Assembly (NCBI RefSeq): GCF_000296215.2
Contig: NZ_CP013949.1
Coordinates: 5,573,501-5,637,500, forward strand
Length of the DNA: 64,000 nt
Source: Bradyrhizobium sp. CCGE-LA001
Lineage (GTDB): Bacteria > Pseudomonadota > Alphaproteobacteria > Rhizobiales > Xanthobacteraceae
Reading direction: 5' to 3'
Shown here: positions 24,165-32,361 of the stretch, piece after piece
Layout of the letters: each line of letters starts with the position of its first letter
Numbering within the stretch: position 1 is the stretch's first letter
Notes under the pieces: model-generated
The model's input: only the letters and a program-made list of their open reading frames with translations
Databases searched by the model: none
Told to the model about the DNA's origin: nothing
Position numbers and translations under genes: made by a program

Positions 24165-24202
24165 GACGGCATGCCCGCGGCGGAAACCGCAGGCATGCCG
24201 TC
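24165..24202. terminator. bidirectional terminator-like inverted repeat
   Basis: Perfect 11-bp arms GACGGCATGCC (24165-24175) and GGCATGCCGTC (24192-24202) sit exactly between two convergent stop codons (24158 and 24204). The T tract is weak (TCGTCATTTG). The position strongly suggests shared termination. Confidence 0.65.
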
Positions 24203-24203
24203 G

Positions 24204-24779
24204 TCATTTGCGCTGTTCCGCTCGTGAGATCGCCGCTTTCGTGGCGAATCCGTAGATCAGCGCCAGGCGGTCCAGGCATTCGCGAAAACGCCGCGCAAAA
24301 TAGTCGTTCCAGCGCTGCGTGCGAACGGCGCGACGCTGCCCGATCTGATCCATCGTCAAGCCCAGCACCAGCACGTCGTGCACCAATGCCGCACCGTCGG
24401 TGCCGAGTTCGCGCTCGACCCTGTTCAGCCGCAGCACGGCCTGACGCTGGCTCTCGGTGACCGGCTCGCGCGTGCGCGCGCCATCGACATATTCGCGGGT
24501 CGGATCCATCGCCTGTGGTCCTCGCTCCGCCCTTTCCCAATCGTTCTGGAAGGCGCGCCCGCCGCGGTATTGCGCCTCATCGATCTGGTGATGCGCATGC
24601 AGCCGGCCGAGCGGATCGCTGCGGATCGATCGGATTGCGACGATCTTCTCGCCGGGATCGAGCGCCAGCGGATTATCGATCTCGACCTCGGCCACCGCGC
24701 CATTGAACGGCACGTCGCGGGACCGCCGGTCGTAGATCGTCGCCAATTTGTAGGACTTGTTGCGTCGGGCACGTGCCAC
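24204..24779 (-). CDS. hypothetical protein with HTH-like C-terminus
   Basis: The 191-residue protein starts with a basic segment (RARRNKSYKLATIYDRRSRD), then an acidic beta region (AEVEIDNPLALDPGEKIVAI). A helical C-terminal half follows, in which VHDVLVLGLTMDQIGQRRAV could be a helix-turn-helix and WNDYFARRFRECLDRLALIY a closing helix pair. GTG start at 24779 with AGGAG upstream. It lies downstream of the GcrA-like gene on the same strand (45-base gap) and may share its mRNA. A DNA-binding role is inferred only. Confidence 0.55.
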   Translation of the reverse strand: MARARRNKSYKLATIYDRRSRDVPFNGAVAEVEIDNPLALDPGEKIVAIRSIRSDPLGRLHAHHQIDEAQYRGGRAFQNDWERAERGPQAMDPTREYVDGARTREPVTESQRQAVLRLNRVERELGTDGAALVHDVLVLGLTMDQIGQRRAVRTQRWNDYFARRFRECLDRLALIYGFATKAAISRAEQRK

Positions 24780-24824
24780 TCGGATGCTCCTTGCGAATTT
24801 GACGATTGAACGGATGGCACGAGG

Positions 24825-25355
24825 TCAGGCCGCAGAGACCAGCCTCAGTACGACGGGACCGGCGACACGTGCGGCCCCAGTTCCAGAGCGGCGCGTCAAA
24901 CGCGCATGCGGCGCGCAATAGCTGGAGCCGGGCTGGCGCGGATGGCCGCAGAAGGCGATCTCCTCCCCGTCCTTGTCACCGCCATAGGGATAGCGGCAGT
25001 CGGCAGATTCGAGTTCGACCAGCTGGATCAGGCGCGGCTGGACGCCGACACAGCGCAACTTCACCGGCGCCGCAGGCTTCATTGCGGATTTCGGCGGCAC
25101 GTTCAGGTTCGGCAGCACCGCGCGGCGTGGCGAAACAGGTGCTTCACCCGGCAAATATGGCGCGAGCGAGGGGCTCGTCATCCATTGCGGGACGACGAGC
25201 CGGAGCCGCTTGGCACGGCCGACCACCGCGCTGCGCGTGTAAGCCGTTCCAAACCTTGCGTTAATCTGCCTTCCGATCTCCGCATAAGACATGCCCTTGA
25301 GAAAATAATCGCGAAGCGCGTCGGAGTGCTCCGACGGCCAATGGCCCGGTTCCAT
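24825..25355 (-). CDS. GcrA-family cell-cycle regulator homologue
   Basis: The 176-residue protein opens HWPSEHSDALRDYFLKGMSY then AEIGRQINARFG and TRSAVVGRAKRLRL. This is the GcrA HTH, which in Caulobacter works with sigma-70 at methylated GANTC promoters. The C-terminal module CRYPYGG...FCGHPR...YCAPH matches the Cys/His-containing sigma-binding region of the family. The start at 25355 places the HTH at the N-terminus. Divergence in the HTH (Arg/Ser for the usual Thr-Arg-Asn-Ala run) suggests a paralogue rather than the essential GcrA. It is divergent from the S24-type repressor gene. Confidence 0.75.
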   Translation of the reverse strand: MEPGHWPSEHSDALRDYFLKGMSYAEIGRQINARFGTAYTRSAVVGRAKRLRLVVPQWMTSPSLAPYLPGEAPVSPRRAVLPNLNVPPKSAMKPAAPVKLRCVGVQPRLIQLVELESADCRYPYGGDKDGEEIAFCGHPRQPGSSYCAPHARLTRRSGTGAARVAGPVVLRLVSAA

Positions 25356-25468
25356 GCTGCTGTCCTGTGATGCGCCTGCTCCGATCCCAGGATCGGGTGG
25401 CGACGAGCACATTCCGGTATTCCGAAACTAAAGTCAAGCGATAATTCTGATATTCATAATTGCAATAA

Positions 25469-25483
25469 TTCCGAATTTCGGAT
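25469..25483. promoter_or_regulatory. operator candidate 1 for the S24-type repressor
   Basis: TCCGAA-T-TTCGGA (25470-25482) is a perfect palindrome 36 bases upstream of the repressor start. The 15-mer that contains it matches, at 12 of 15 positions, a second site at 26139-26153. A half-site TTCCGAAA lies at 25420-25427. Autoregulation is the natural reading. Confidence 0.6.
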
Positions 25484-25518
25484 TACAAGAGCAAGACGGT
25501 GCAATCGAGGGAATCACC

Positions 25519-26127
25519 ATGTTGGACGTTGCAATGATTGAGCGGGGCCTGGAAAAGACGGGCAAGAGCAAGGGCGGCCTGGCGGCGGCCATGGGCGTAC
25601 GGCCCGGCGCGGTCTCGGAGATCCTCGGCGGCGAACGGCTGGTGAAGGCCTCGGAGATCATCCCGATCATGGAATATCTCGAGCTCAATCTCGCGCCGAT
25701 CATGGGGCGCGTCGGCGCCGGTGCGGTGATCGAACCGGATTATGAACAGGTTCCGCCGGAGGGGCTCGGCGACATCGCGCTGCCCTTCCCAATCATGGAA
25801 GAGACGATCGCATTCGAGATCGTGGGCGATTCGATGCTGCCCAAATACGAGAGCGGCGACGTCATCGTGGTCTACAAGGACCAGCGTCATCCGCTGTCGA
25901 GCTTCTACGGCGAAGAGGCCGTGGTCCGGCTCAAGACCGGCGAGCGCTATTTGAAAACCATCGAGCGCGGGAAAAGCCCGTCCGTCGTCAATCTCAACAG
26001 CTTCAATGCCAAGCCGATCGTCGGCGTGAAGCTCGACTGGGTCGGCGAGATCTGCCTCTCGATGCCCAAGGGACAGCTCGAGCGGCTGCGCGCCAAGTCG
26101 GCACGCCCTCGCAAGAAAGGCAAATAG
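25519..26127 (+). CDS. XRE/S24-type (LexA/CI-like) transcriptional regulator
   Basis: The 202-residue protein has an N-terminal HTH (about 8-55, GGLAAAMGVRPGAVSEILGG) and a C-terminal S24 serine-peptidase fold. Ser105 lies in VGDSMLPKYESGD and Lys146 in GERYLKTIE; they form the Ser-Lys dyad. Ala67-Gly68 in the linker GRVGAGAVIEP is a plausible self-cleavage site. Such repressors are inactivated by RecA-stimulated autocleavage after DNA damage, or sense other signals. GAGGGA precedes the ATG. No phage genes surround it, so it is a chromosomal regulator; its operators point to itself and the next gene. Confidence 0.85.
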   Translation: MLDVAMIERGLEKTGKSKGGLAAAMGVRPGAVSEILGGERLVKASEIIPIMEYLELNLAPIMGRVGAGAVIEPDYEQVPPEGLGDIALPFPIMEETIAFEIVGDSMLPKYESGDVIVVYKDQRHPLSSFYGEEAVVRLKTGERYLKTIERGKSPSVVNLNSFNAKPIVGVKLDWVGEICLSMPKGQLERLRAKSARPRKKGK

Positions 26128-26138
26128 AAGTCACCGAT

Positions 26139-26153
26139 TTCCGATTTTTGGAA
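26139..26153. promoter_or_regulatory. operator candidate 2, before the downstream gene
   Basis: TTCCGATTTTTGGAA lies within the longer inverted repeat GATTTCC-N7-GGAAATC (26136-26156). It resembles the 15-mer upstream of the repressor gene and touches a TTGACT -35-like element at 26161-26166, so repressor binding would block transcription of the gene at 26229. It might alternatively be a weak terminator of the repressor gene. Confidence 0.5.
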
Positions 26154-26190
26154 ATCATACTTGACTTCATTCTGTTTTTCAGAAATACTC

Positions 26191-26218
26191 TGCCGCACAC
26201 TCGATTTGGCGTGCGGCA
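26191..26218 (+). other. leader hairpin upstream of a small gene
   Basis: Perfect 8-bp arms TGCCGCAC and GTGCGGCA with a 12-base loop lie just before TTCTTTTC and the ATG at 26229. As an RNA it would be a stable leader hairpin abutting the ribosome-binding region, or an attenuator. It could also end transcripts from the repressor gene. Confidence 0.5.
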
Positions 26219-26228
26219 GGTTCTTTTC

Positions 26229-26504
26229 ATGCAATATTTCGTGGTGATGATCGACTATGGCCGGCGCGGCCGCGAGGCGGTCGTCGATCCCGAAATCACG
26301 CGGCGCGAAGTCATCTCCCGCATCGCTTCGGGCGAATACCGAAACGTCTCGTTCATCCACGAAGTCGCTGAGAATTCCGTCGAAGACGTGACCGAGACGC
26401 TTCTGGCCGAAGCCGCCCTGCCCCAGATTGCACCTGACGATATCGACCTCCAGGCAGCCAGCCTCGATCACGCCTGGGATCTGCGCAAGCACGAACGGAC
26501 GTGA
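26229..26504 (+). CDS. hypothetical protein, probable target of the S24-type repressor
   Basis: The 91-residue protein (MQYFVVMIDYGRRGREAVVD, then TRREVISRIASGEY) is acidic toward the C-terminus and has no membrane segment. I recognise no family. It follows the repressor gene by 102 bases that contain a promoter-like TTGACT, an operator-like repeat and a leader hairpin, so it is probably controlled by the repressor. The ribosome site is weak. Gene neighbourhood suggests a regulatory or stress role, without direct evidence. Confidence 0.6.
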   Translation: MQYFVVMIDYGRRGREAVVDPEITRREVISRIASGEYRNVSFIHEVAENSVEDVTETLLAEAALPQIAPDDIDLQAASLDHAWDLRKHERT

Positions 26505-26543
26505 CGGAAGCCAGCAGCCTGTGTCACGCTGCCCGACTGGACA

Positions 26544-27518
26544 TCACACCATGAGCACGGTCGATCCCGTGGTCTTGCGCGCGGCGAGATCGGCATGCGC
26601 CTTGGCGGCGTCCTTCAGCGGATAGGTCTGGTGGACCTCGATCTTGACTGCGCCGGACTTGACCACGTCGAACAACTCGCCAGCCATTGCGACGAGGCTC
26701 TCGCGCTTGGCGGCATATGTGAAGAGCGTCGGCCGCGTGACGTAGAGCGAGCCTTTTTGCGCCAGCAGGCCGAGATTGAGCGGCTCCACCGCGCCGGAGG
26801 ATTGGCCGAACAGCGCGGCAACGCCGAGCGGCGCGAGACAATCCAGCGATTTCAGGAACGTGTCCTTGCCGACGGAATCATAGACGACCGGCACCTTCTT
26901 GCCGCCGGTGATCTCGTCGAGGCGCTTCACGAAATCCTCGCGCGTGTAGATGATGACATGGTCGCAACCATGCGCCTTGGCGAGCTTGGCCTTCTCGTCG
27001 TTGCTGACGGTGCCGATCACGGTTGCGCCGAGATGCTTGGCCCACTGGCTCAGGATCAGGCCGACGCCGCCGGCCGCGGCATGCAGCAGGATGGTATCGC
27101 CGGCCTTCACCCGATAGGTCTGCCGAATCAGATATTGCGTGGTCAGCCCCTTGAGCATCATCGCCGCTGCGGTCTTGTCGTCGACCCCATCAGGCAGCTT
27201 CAACAAGCGATCGGCGGGGATAAGCCGGGCCTCGGAATAGGCACCGAGCGGTGAGGCGCCGTAGGCGACACGATCGCCCGGCTTCAGATCGGTGACGCCT
27301 GCGCCGACTTCCTCGATGACGCCGGCCGCCTCGCTGCCAAGCCCGCTCGGCAGCTGAGCCGGATAAAGGCCCGAGCGATTATAGATGTCGACGAAATTGA
27401 GGCCGACGGCGGTGTGGCGAATGCGGACTTCGCCCGGACCGGGCTTGCCGACGCTGACCTCCTCCCAGACCAGGACTTCCGGGCCGCCGGTCTTGTGAAA
27501 GCGAATGGCATGCGTCAT
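26544..27518 (-). CDS. qor: NADPH:quinone oxidoreductase (QOR family)
   Basis: The 324-residue zinc-independent medium-chain reductase starts MTHAIRFHKTGGPEVLVWEE. It contains VGLNFVDIYNRSGLYP and the nucleotide-binding signature HAAAGGVGLILSQWAKHLGA. Members transfer electrons from NADPH to quinones or reduce enones in the cytoplasm. The length is that of E. coli QorA. GGGAG precedes the ATG by seven bases. No operon partners; convergent with the small gene ending at 26504. Confidence 0.92.
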   Translation of the reverse strand: MTHAIRFHKTGGPEVLVWEEVSVGKPGPGEVRIRHTAVGLNFVDIYNRSGLYPAQLPSGLGSEAAGVIEEVGAGVTDLKPGDRVAYGASPLGAYSEARLIPADRLLKLPDGVDDKTAAAMMLKGLTTQYLIRQTYRVKAGDTILLHAAAGGVGLILSQWAKHLGATVIGTVSNDEKAKLAKAHGCDHVIIYTREDFVKRLDEITGGKKVPVVYDSVGKDTFLKSLDCLAPLGVAALFGQSSGAVEPLNLGLLAQKGSLYVTRPTLFTYAAKRESLVAMAGELFDVVKSGAVKIEVHQTYPLKDAAKAHADLAARKTTGSTVLMV

Positions 27519-27741
27519 GGGCTTGCTCCCTTATCGTTGCAGTGAATCTCAGCGATCGATTCGGCCTTTGAAATAGGCATTTGGTCCGCCCGTTACAGTA
27601 CAGACACGTAACAAGAATGTCACAGCGAACGACAAACCCGCGCCGTTCCGCCTCTGTTCGGAAAAGTTGATGACGGGCCTGGCGCAAGTGGCAGTAGCGT
27701 TGACGCGGGGTTTTAGTCGTCGTCTGCGAAGGAGAGCCGAG

Positions 27742-27942
27742 ATGCCAGCTTATGTTCAGCATCATCAGGATGTCGATATCGCGCCCGTGAATTGCCCCAC
27801 CTGCATGGGGTTCCTGCCGATGTACGTGCGTGAGGTCGAACCGCATTGGAGCCTCGCCAAGATCGACTTTGTCTATGAATGCGCCGATTGCGGCGCCGAG
27901 CTCCGACAAACCATCCGCAAGCCGGAGCTGCTGCGGCACTGA
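27742..27942 (+). CDS. small zinc-ribbon protein
   Basis: The 66-residue protein carries two CxxC pairs, NCPTCMGFLP near residue 20 and ECADCGAELR near residue 50, separated by about 30 residues. This is a four-cysteine zinc ribbon with a histidine-rich N-terminus (QHHQDVD). AGGAG a few bases before the ATG fixes the start. Its role is unknown. It resembles the zinc-ribbon gene at 2073-2246 in size but not in sequence. Confidence 0.65.
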   Translation: MPAYVQHHQDVDIAPVNCPTCMGFLPMYVREVEPHWSLAKIDFVYECADCGAELRQTIRKPELLRH

Positions 27943-28082
27943 TCGCGCGCCAGCGCATAACTATTTGCGTTGAGCGGAAAAATCGCCTTCACGCGGGTCT
28001 GATGTCTCCCAAACGAGGCTTGTTCTTTGCCCAGAACGCAGGCAGAACAAGCCTCAAGCAAGACCTTTGGGAGCGCCATTTC

Positions 28083-29030
28083 GTGGCTGATCAGAAGGCC
28101 TCGACGTCGATCGAGGCAGTGGAGAGCGGCCTCGCCGCGCAAGGCTATATCGCGAGCCGGCAGATCGCGACCGCCGTCTACCTGTCGCAACAGATCGAGA
28201 AGCCGATCCTGGTCGAGGGCCCCGCCGGCGTCGGCAAGACCGAGCTCGCCAAGGCGATCGCCGCCTGGCGCGGCATGAAGATGATCCGTCTGCAATGCTA
28301 CGAGGGTCTCGACGAGGCCAAGGCGCTGTATGAGTGGAAATACGCCAAGCAGCTTCTCTATACGCAGATTCTGAAGGACAAGCTCGGCGAAGTGCTCGGC
28401 GGCGCGCAGACGCTGCACGCCGCGCTCGACCAGCTGCATGATTTCGGCGACGTGTTCTTCTCCAAGGAATTCGTCGAGCCCCGCCCTCTGCTCCAGGCGC
28501 TGGAGCAGCCGGGCGGCTGCGTGCTCCTGATTGACGAGATCGACAAGTCGGATGCGGAATTCGAATCGCTGCTCTTGGAAATCCTGTCCGATTTCCAGGT
28601 CACGATCCCCGAACTCGGCACCGTCTCGGCGATCACGCCGCCGACCGTCATCCTCACCTCCAACAGCGAGCGCGATCTCGGCGACGCCTTGAAGCGGCGC
28701 TGCCTGCATCTCCACATCGGCTTTCCCGAGCAGAGGCTGGAGGAACGCATCGTCGAGAGCCGCGTGCCCGGCATCTCGCAGACACTGCGCCGGCAGATGG
28801 TCGGCTTCATCCACGAGGTTCGCTCGCTCGACATGAAGAAGCTGCCCTCGGTTAGCGAGACCATCGATTGGGCGCGCGTGCTCGTGCTGCTTCAGGCCAC
28901 CGAACTCGACACCGAGATCGTCAAGGACACGCTCAACGTACTCCTGAAGTACGAAGCCGATATCGAGGCAGCATCGCCGCAGGTCACGAGCTTCATTGCC
29001 AAGGCGGCACGGTCCAACGTCTTCGGTTGA
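28083..29030 (+). CDS. MoxR-family AAA+ ATPase
   Basis: The 315-residue AAA+ protein has a Walker A GPAGVGKTEL, Walker B CVLLIDEIDKSD and the sensor region VILTSNSERDLGDALKRRC typical of MoxR chaperones. MoxR proteins work with von Willebrand A proteins to insert cofactors or activate enzymes; the next gene is such a VWA protein, starting six bases after this stop. The start is placed at GTG 28083, giving an N-terminus of the form (V/M)ADQKAS with GGGAG upstream. An ATG at 28002 would add 27 residues. Confidence 0.88.
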   Translation: MADQKASTSIEAVESGLAAQGYIASRQIATAVYLSQQIEKPILVEGPAGVGKTELAKAIAAWRGMKMIRLQCYEGLDEAKALYEWKYAKQLLYTQILKDKLGEVLGGAQTLHAALDQLHDFGDVFFSKEFVEPRPLLQALEQPGGCVLLIDEIDKSDAEFESLLLEILSDFQVTIPELGTVSAITPPTVILTSNSERDLGDALKRRCLHLHIGFPEQRLEERIVESRVPGISQTLRRQMVGFIHEVRSLDMKKLPSVSETIDWARVLVLLQATELDTEIVKDTLNVLLKYEADIEAASPQVTSFIAKAARSNVFG

Positions 29031-29035
29031 CGCCG

Positions 29036-30415
29036 ATGCGCGAGAATCTACATCGTTTCTTTCGGGCGGCACGCGGCGCCGGCGTTCACGTCTCGCCCGC
29101 CGAGAGCATCGATGCGATGCGCGCGGTCAAGCAGGTCGGCTTCTCCGACCGCGCCATCCTGCGCGATGCGCTGCTGCTGACGCTGGCCAAGTCTCAGGAC
29201 GAGAAGCTCGCGCTTGGCGACTGTTTTGATCTGTTCTTCAGCCAGCCGGAACCACGACACGATCAGGTCGAGAACGATGACGCTTCCGACGAGGCGTCGC
29301 CGGACGGAGAACAGTCCTCCGCCGGCGCGACAAACGATGCCAGCGACGGACAGCCTTCCCAGGAATTGGGGCCGCTGGCGCAGATGCTGCTGTCGCAGGA
29401 TCGCAATGCGATCGCGGCAGCGATTGCCAGTGCCTCGGGCGCTGCCTCGCTCTCCGATATCCGCTACTCCACCCAGCGCGGCATCTTCTCCAGCCGCATC
29501 CTCGACGCCATGGGCCTTCAGCGCCTGCGGGATGATCTCGAGGAGTTAACCGCGACCAACCCGTCGCTGGCCGAGCGTCTGCGCGCCGCGCTCGATGCCC
29601 TGCGCGAAGCCGTGCGTGACACGGTCTCCCAGGGACTTGCCCTCTACGCCCGGGAGGAGGCCGAGAACCTCCGCAACGAGATCTTGCGCAACGCGCCGCT
29701 GGCGCGCATCGAGCGCCGTCAGGTCGCCGAGATGCGCGCCCTGATCCGCCAGATCGCTCGGCGGCTGCGCGAGCGCTACTCGAAGCCGCGCAAGCGGCAG
29801 CGCCGCGGCCACCTCGACGTTCGCCGGACGCTCCGCCGCAACGCAGCCTGGGGCGGCGTTCCGTTCCTCACCGCATGGAAGCGCAAGCATCGCGACCGGC
29901 CCCGGATCGTCGCGCTTTGCGACGTCTCCGGCTCGGTCGCCCAGGTCGCCGACTTCTTCCTGCTGCTGATCCACTCGCTCCACGAGGTGGTCGACGACGT
30001 CCGCTCGTTCGCCTTCTCCTCGCATCTGATCGAAGTCAGTGAGATCCTGGAGAAGAATTCCCCGGAAGAAGCGATGGCCGAGATCATGTCCAAGGTAGGC
30101 TTCGGCTCCTCCGACTATGGCTCCTCGCTGGTCGATTTCGAGAAGGAGTTCATGGCCACGCTGACGCCGCAGACGACGGTGATCGTGCTCGGCGACGCCC
30201 GCAGCAACAATCTAGACCCCCGCGCCGACATCCTGCGCCGCATCTCCGAGCGTTCGAAGCGGCTGGTCTGGCTCAATCCCGAAGGACGGCTCGCCTGGGG
30301 CTTTGGCGATTCCGAGATGCCGCGCTACGCGACCTTCTGCAGCGTCGTACGCCAATGTGCCACCGCGCAGCAGCTCGAGCGCGCAGTGTCCGATATCGTG
30401 GCCACCTATCAGTGA
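29036..30415 (+). CDS. VWA domain protein (CoxE-like)
   Basis: The 459-residue protein has an acidic low-complexity stretch near residues 80-125. Its C-terminal VWA domain carries the metal-dependent adhesion motif DVSGSV (ALCDVSGSVAQVADFFLLL) followed by VIVLGDARSNN. It matches CoxE-type proteins that pair with MoxR/CoxD ATPases, for example in carbon monoxide dehydrogenase maturation. Here there is no coxMSL beside it. The molybdenum-containing xanthine dehydrogenase lies about 18 kb away, so a link is possible but unproven. Confidence 0.88.
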   Translation: MRENLHRFFRAARGAGVHVSPAESIDAMRAVKQVGFSDRAILRDALLLTLAKSQDEKLALGDCFDLFFSQPEPRHDQVENDDASDEASPDGEQSSAGATNDASDGQPSQELGPLAQMLLSQDRNAIAAAIASASGAASLSDIRYSTQRGIFSSRILDAMGLQRLRDDLEELTATNPSLAERLRAALDALREAVRDTVSQGLALYAREEAENLRNEILRNAPLARIERRQVAEMRALIRQIARRLRERYSKPRKRQRRGHLDVRRTLRRNAAWGGVPFLTAWKRKHRDRPRIVALCDVSGSVAQVADFFLLLIHSLHEVVDDVRSFAFSSHLIEVSEILEKNSPEEAMAEIMSKVGFGSSDYGSSLVDFEKEFMATLTPQTTVIVLGDARSNNLDPRADILRRISERSKRLVWLNPEGRLAWGFGDSEMPRYATFCSVVRQCATAQQLERAVSDIVATYQ

Positions 30416-30440
30416 TCGGCAATCACGCCCGGCCCTGAAG

Positions 30441-30623
30441 TCAGCTGGCGGTCAACTCGGCCTGGGCGAGATTGCACTCCCGAAAGTGATAAGCAATCTC
30501 GTCGAGCGCGCGCTGCTCCCATTCCTGGGCTTGCGCAAGCCAGAAGACCCGCCGCTCAAAATCGCGCGCTGCGCGCTCGCGGCACAGGAATTCCTGACTG
30601 CGAATTTCCACCAGCCTGTTCAT
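30441..30623 (-). CDS. small helical protein of unknown function
   Basis: The 60-residue product (MNRLVEIRSQEFLCRERAAR, then WLAQAQEWEQRALDEIAYHF) is one long charged helix or hairpin with two cysteines. GGAGTG precedes the ATG by eight bases and supports the start against a longer frame opening at 30752. It is convergent with the VWA gene, 25 bases apart. Function unknown. Confidence 0.6.
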   Translation of the reverse strand: MNRLVEIRSQEFLCRERAARDFERRVFWLAQAQEWEQRALDEIAYHFRECNLAQAELTAS

Positions 30624-30969
30624 GCACTCCACTCCTGCCTGTGAAGCCATCGCCGCGAGTAAACCTACAGACTTCCGAATGCTCCGTCTCATCATTTCTG
30701 TGCATATTGCGACGCAGAATGGGACAACAGCACTTTCCGTGCAGCGCAACAATCCGCATCGCGAGACATGCCTAAATCATCAATATGTGATCGAGGTCTG
30801 GACGGTATTGCAGTCGAGCGATCTTAACTCTTGTGGCGCAATGAAGTGCGGCAATTTGTGAAGAGGAGTTCTAAACAGCCGACCGAATTCCCGACTCATT
30901 GTCGTCGCACGGTGTTCACGCAGCGTCGCTAACAGAGGCGCGCGAACGGTAATAATCGTTTGAGGCAAC
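30624..30969. other. 346-base intergenic region
   Basis: The stretch is richer in A+T than the flanks. No frame in it has both a ribosome site and a protein-like pattern, and I see no long palindrome. It probably holds the promoters of the small gene at 30623 (minus) and of the gene at 30970 (plus). Confidence 0.5.
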
Positions 30970-31191
30970 ATGAGCAACGACGTCGACTTCGATCTTTCGC
31001 CGGATCAATGGGAAGCACTGCGTAAACTTCGCAATCCGGCATCGAACGGTCGCCCCTCGAAGACCTACCTCATCGAAAGCCTCGTCACGCTCGGCCTCGT
31101 CGTCGTCAATGACGGCTTGCCGGAGATGACACCGACCGGACGCAGAGCGCTCGTGCGCGGCTCAAGCCGGTTGCTCGATCTCGTGGCGTGA
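30970..31191 (+). CDS. small winged-helix-like hypothetical protein
   Basis: The 73-residue protein (LSPDQWEALRKLRNPASNGR, then YLIESLVTLGLVVVNDGLPE and MTPTGRRAL) has the helix, helix, beta-wing order of a minimal winged helix; the TPTGRRAL ending is common in such domains. No ligand or dimer domain is present. TGAGG lies just upstream of the ATG. DNA binding is an inference. Confidence 0.55.
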   Translation: MSNDVDFDLSPDQWEALRKLRNPASNGRPSKTYLIESLVTLGLVVVNDGLPEMTPTGRRALVRGSSRLLDLVA

Positions 31192-31313
31192 CGAATCCGC
31201 CCCTGCGTAGCGCGTCGGCACGATCGCCTGAAAGATCATCTTTTGCTCTCTGCCGAAATCGGATTTGCTTTCCGTAAGAATACGGCACGCAGGATGCGGC
31301 GAGGGAGCTGGTC

Positions 31314-32328
31314 ATGAACGGGCTTGGTGGATTGAACAAATCGCCCGAGGGCGTCGTCATCGGGCTCGTGCAGCTGCAACTGCCGAACGTCGTGACCCCT
31401 GCCGATCTCACAAGGCAGACCGAGCGCATCGTCTGGATGGTCGGCAAGGCCCGCCGCAATCTTTCCACCATGGATCTGGTGGTATTCCCCGAATATTCGC
31501 TGCACGGCCTCTCGATGGATACCAATCCCGAGATCATGTGCCGGCTCGATGGGCCCGAGGTCGCGGCCTTCAAGAAGGCCTGCATCGACAATCGGATTTG
31601 GGGCTGCTTCTCCATCATGGAGTTCAACCCGCAGGGCAATCCCTATAATTCCGGCCTGATCATCGACGAGCACGGCGAGATCAAGCTCTACTACCGGAAG
31701 CTTCATCCCTGGATCCCGGTCGAGCCGTGGGAGCCCGGAGACATCGGCATCCCCGTGATCGAAGGGCCGCGAGGCGCGAAGATCGCGCTGATCATCTGCC
31801 ATGATGGCATGTTCCCGGAGATGGCGCGGGAATGCGCCTACAAGGGCGCGGAGATCATGATCCGCACCGCGGGCTACACCGCACCGATCCGCGAAGCCTG
31901 GCGCTTCACCAACCAGGCCAACTCGTTCCAGAACCTGATGGTCACCGCCAACGTCTGCATGTGCGGCTCGGACGGCTCGTTCGATTCCATGGGCGAAGGC
32001 ATGATCGTCAATTTCGACGGCCGCGTGCTGGCGCACGGCACGACCGGCCGCGCCGATGAGATCATCACCGCCGAGGTAAGACCCGATCTCGTGCGCGAGG
32101 CCCGCATCAATTGCGGGCGTGGAGAACAACATCTACCAGCTCTGGCATCGCGGCTATGTGGCGGTGAAGGGCGGCGCAATGGACTGCCCTTATACCTTCA
32201 TGCAGGACATGGTCGCGGGCACTTATCGCCTGCCATGGGAAGACCAGATCGAGGTCACCGACGGCACCTCCTGCGGCTTCCCGGCCCCAACGCGGATGTT
32301 CGGCAAGACGGCGAAGGCAGCGGAATAG
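31314..32328 (+). pseudogene. amiF: formamidase (AmiF type), one-base frameshift
   Basis: The enzyme hydrolyses formamide to formate and ammonia. The nitrilase triad is visible as Glu60 (VVFPEYSLHG), Lys129 (YYRKLHPW) and Cys162 (ICHDGMFPE). The frame is intact to about 32110, where REARIN should continue WGVENNIYQLWHRGY. An extra C at 32114 (TTGCGGGCGTG) shifts it. The true C-terminus (to KTAKAAE) lies in the next frame from 32119. With that base removed the product is 337 residues, close to Helicobacter AmiF. As read, the frame runs on to 32624 with an unrelated tail. Either a sequencing error or a recent lesion. GAGGGAG precedes the ATG. Confidence 0.85.
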
Positions 32329-32361
32329 ATCCTCTCTGGTCGGGACAAGCCTCGTCGGCTG

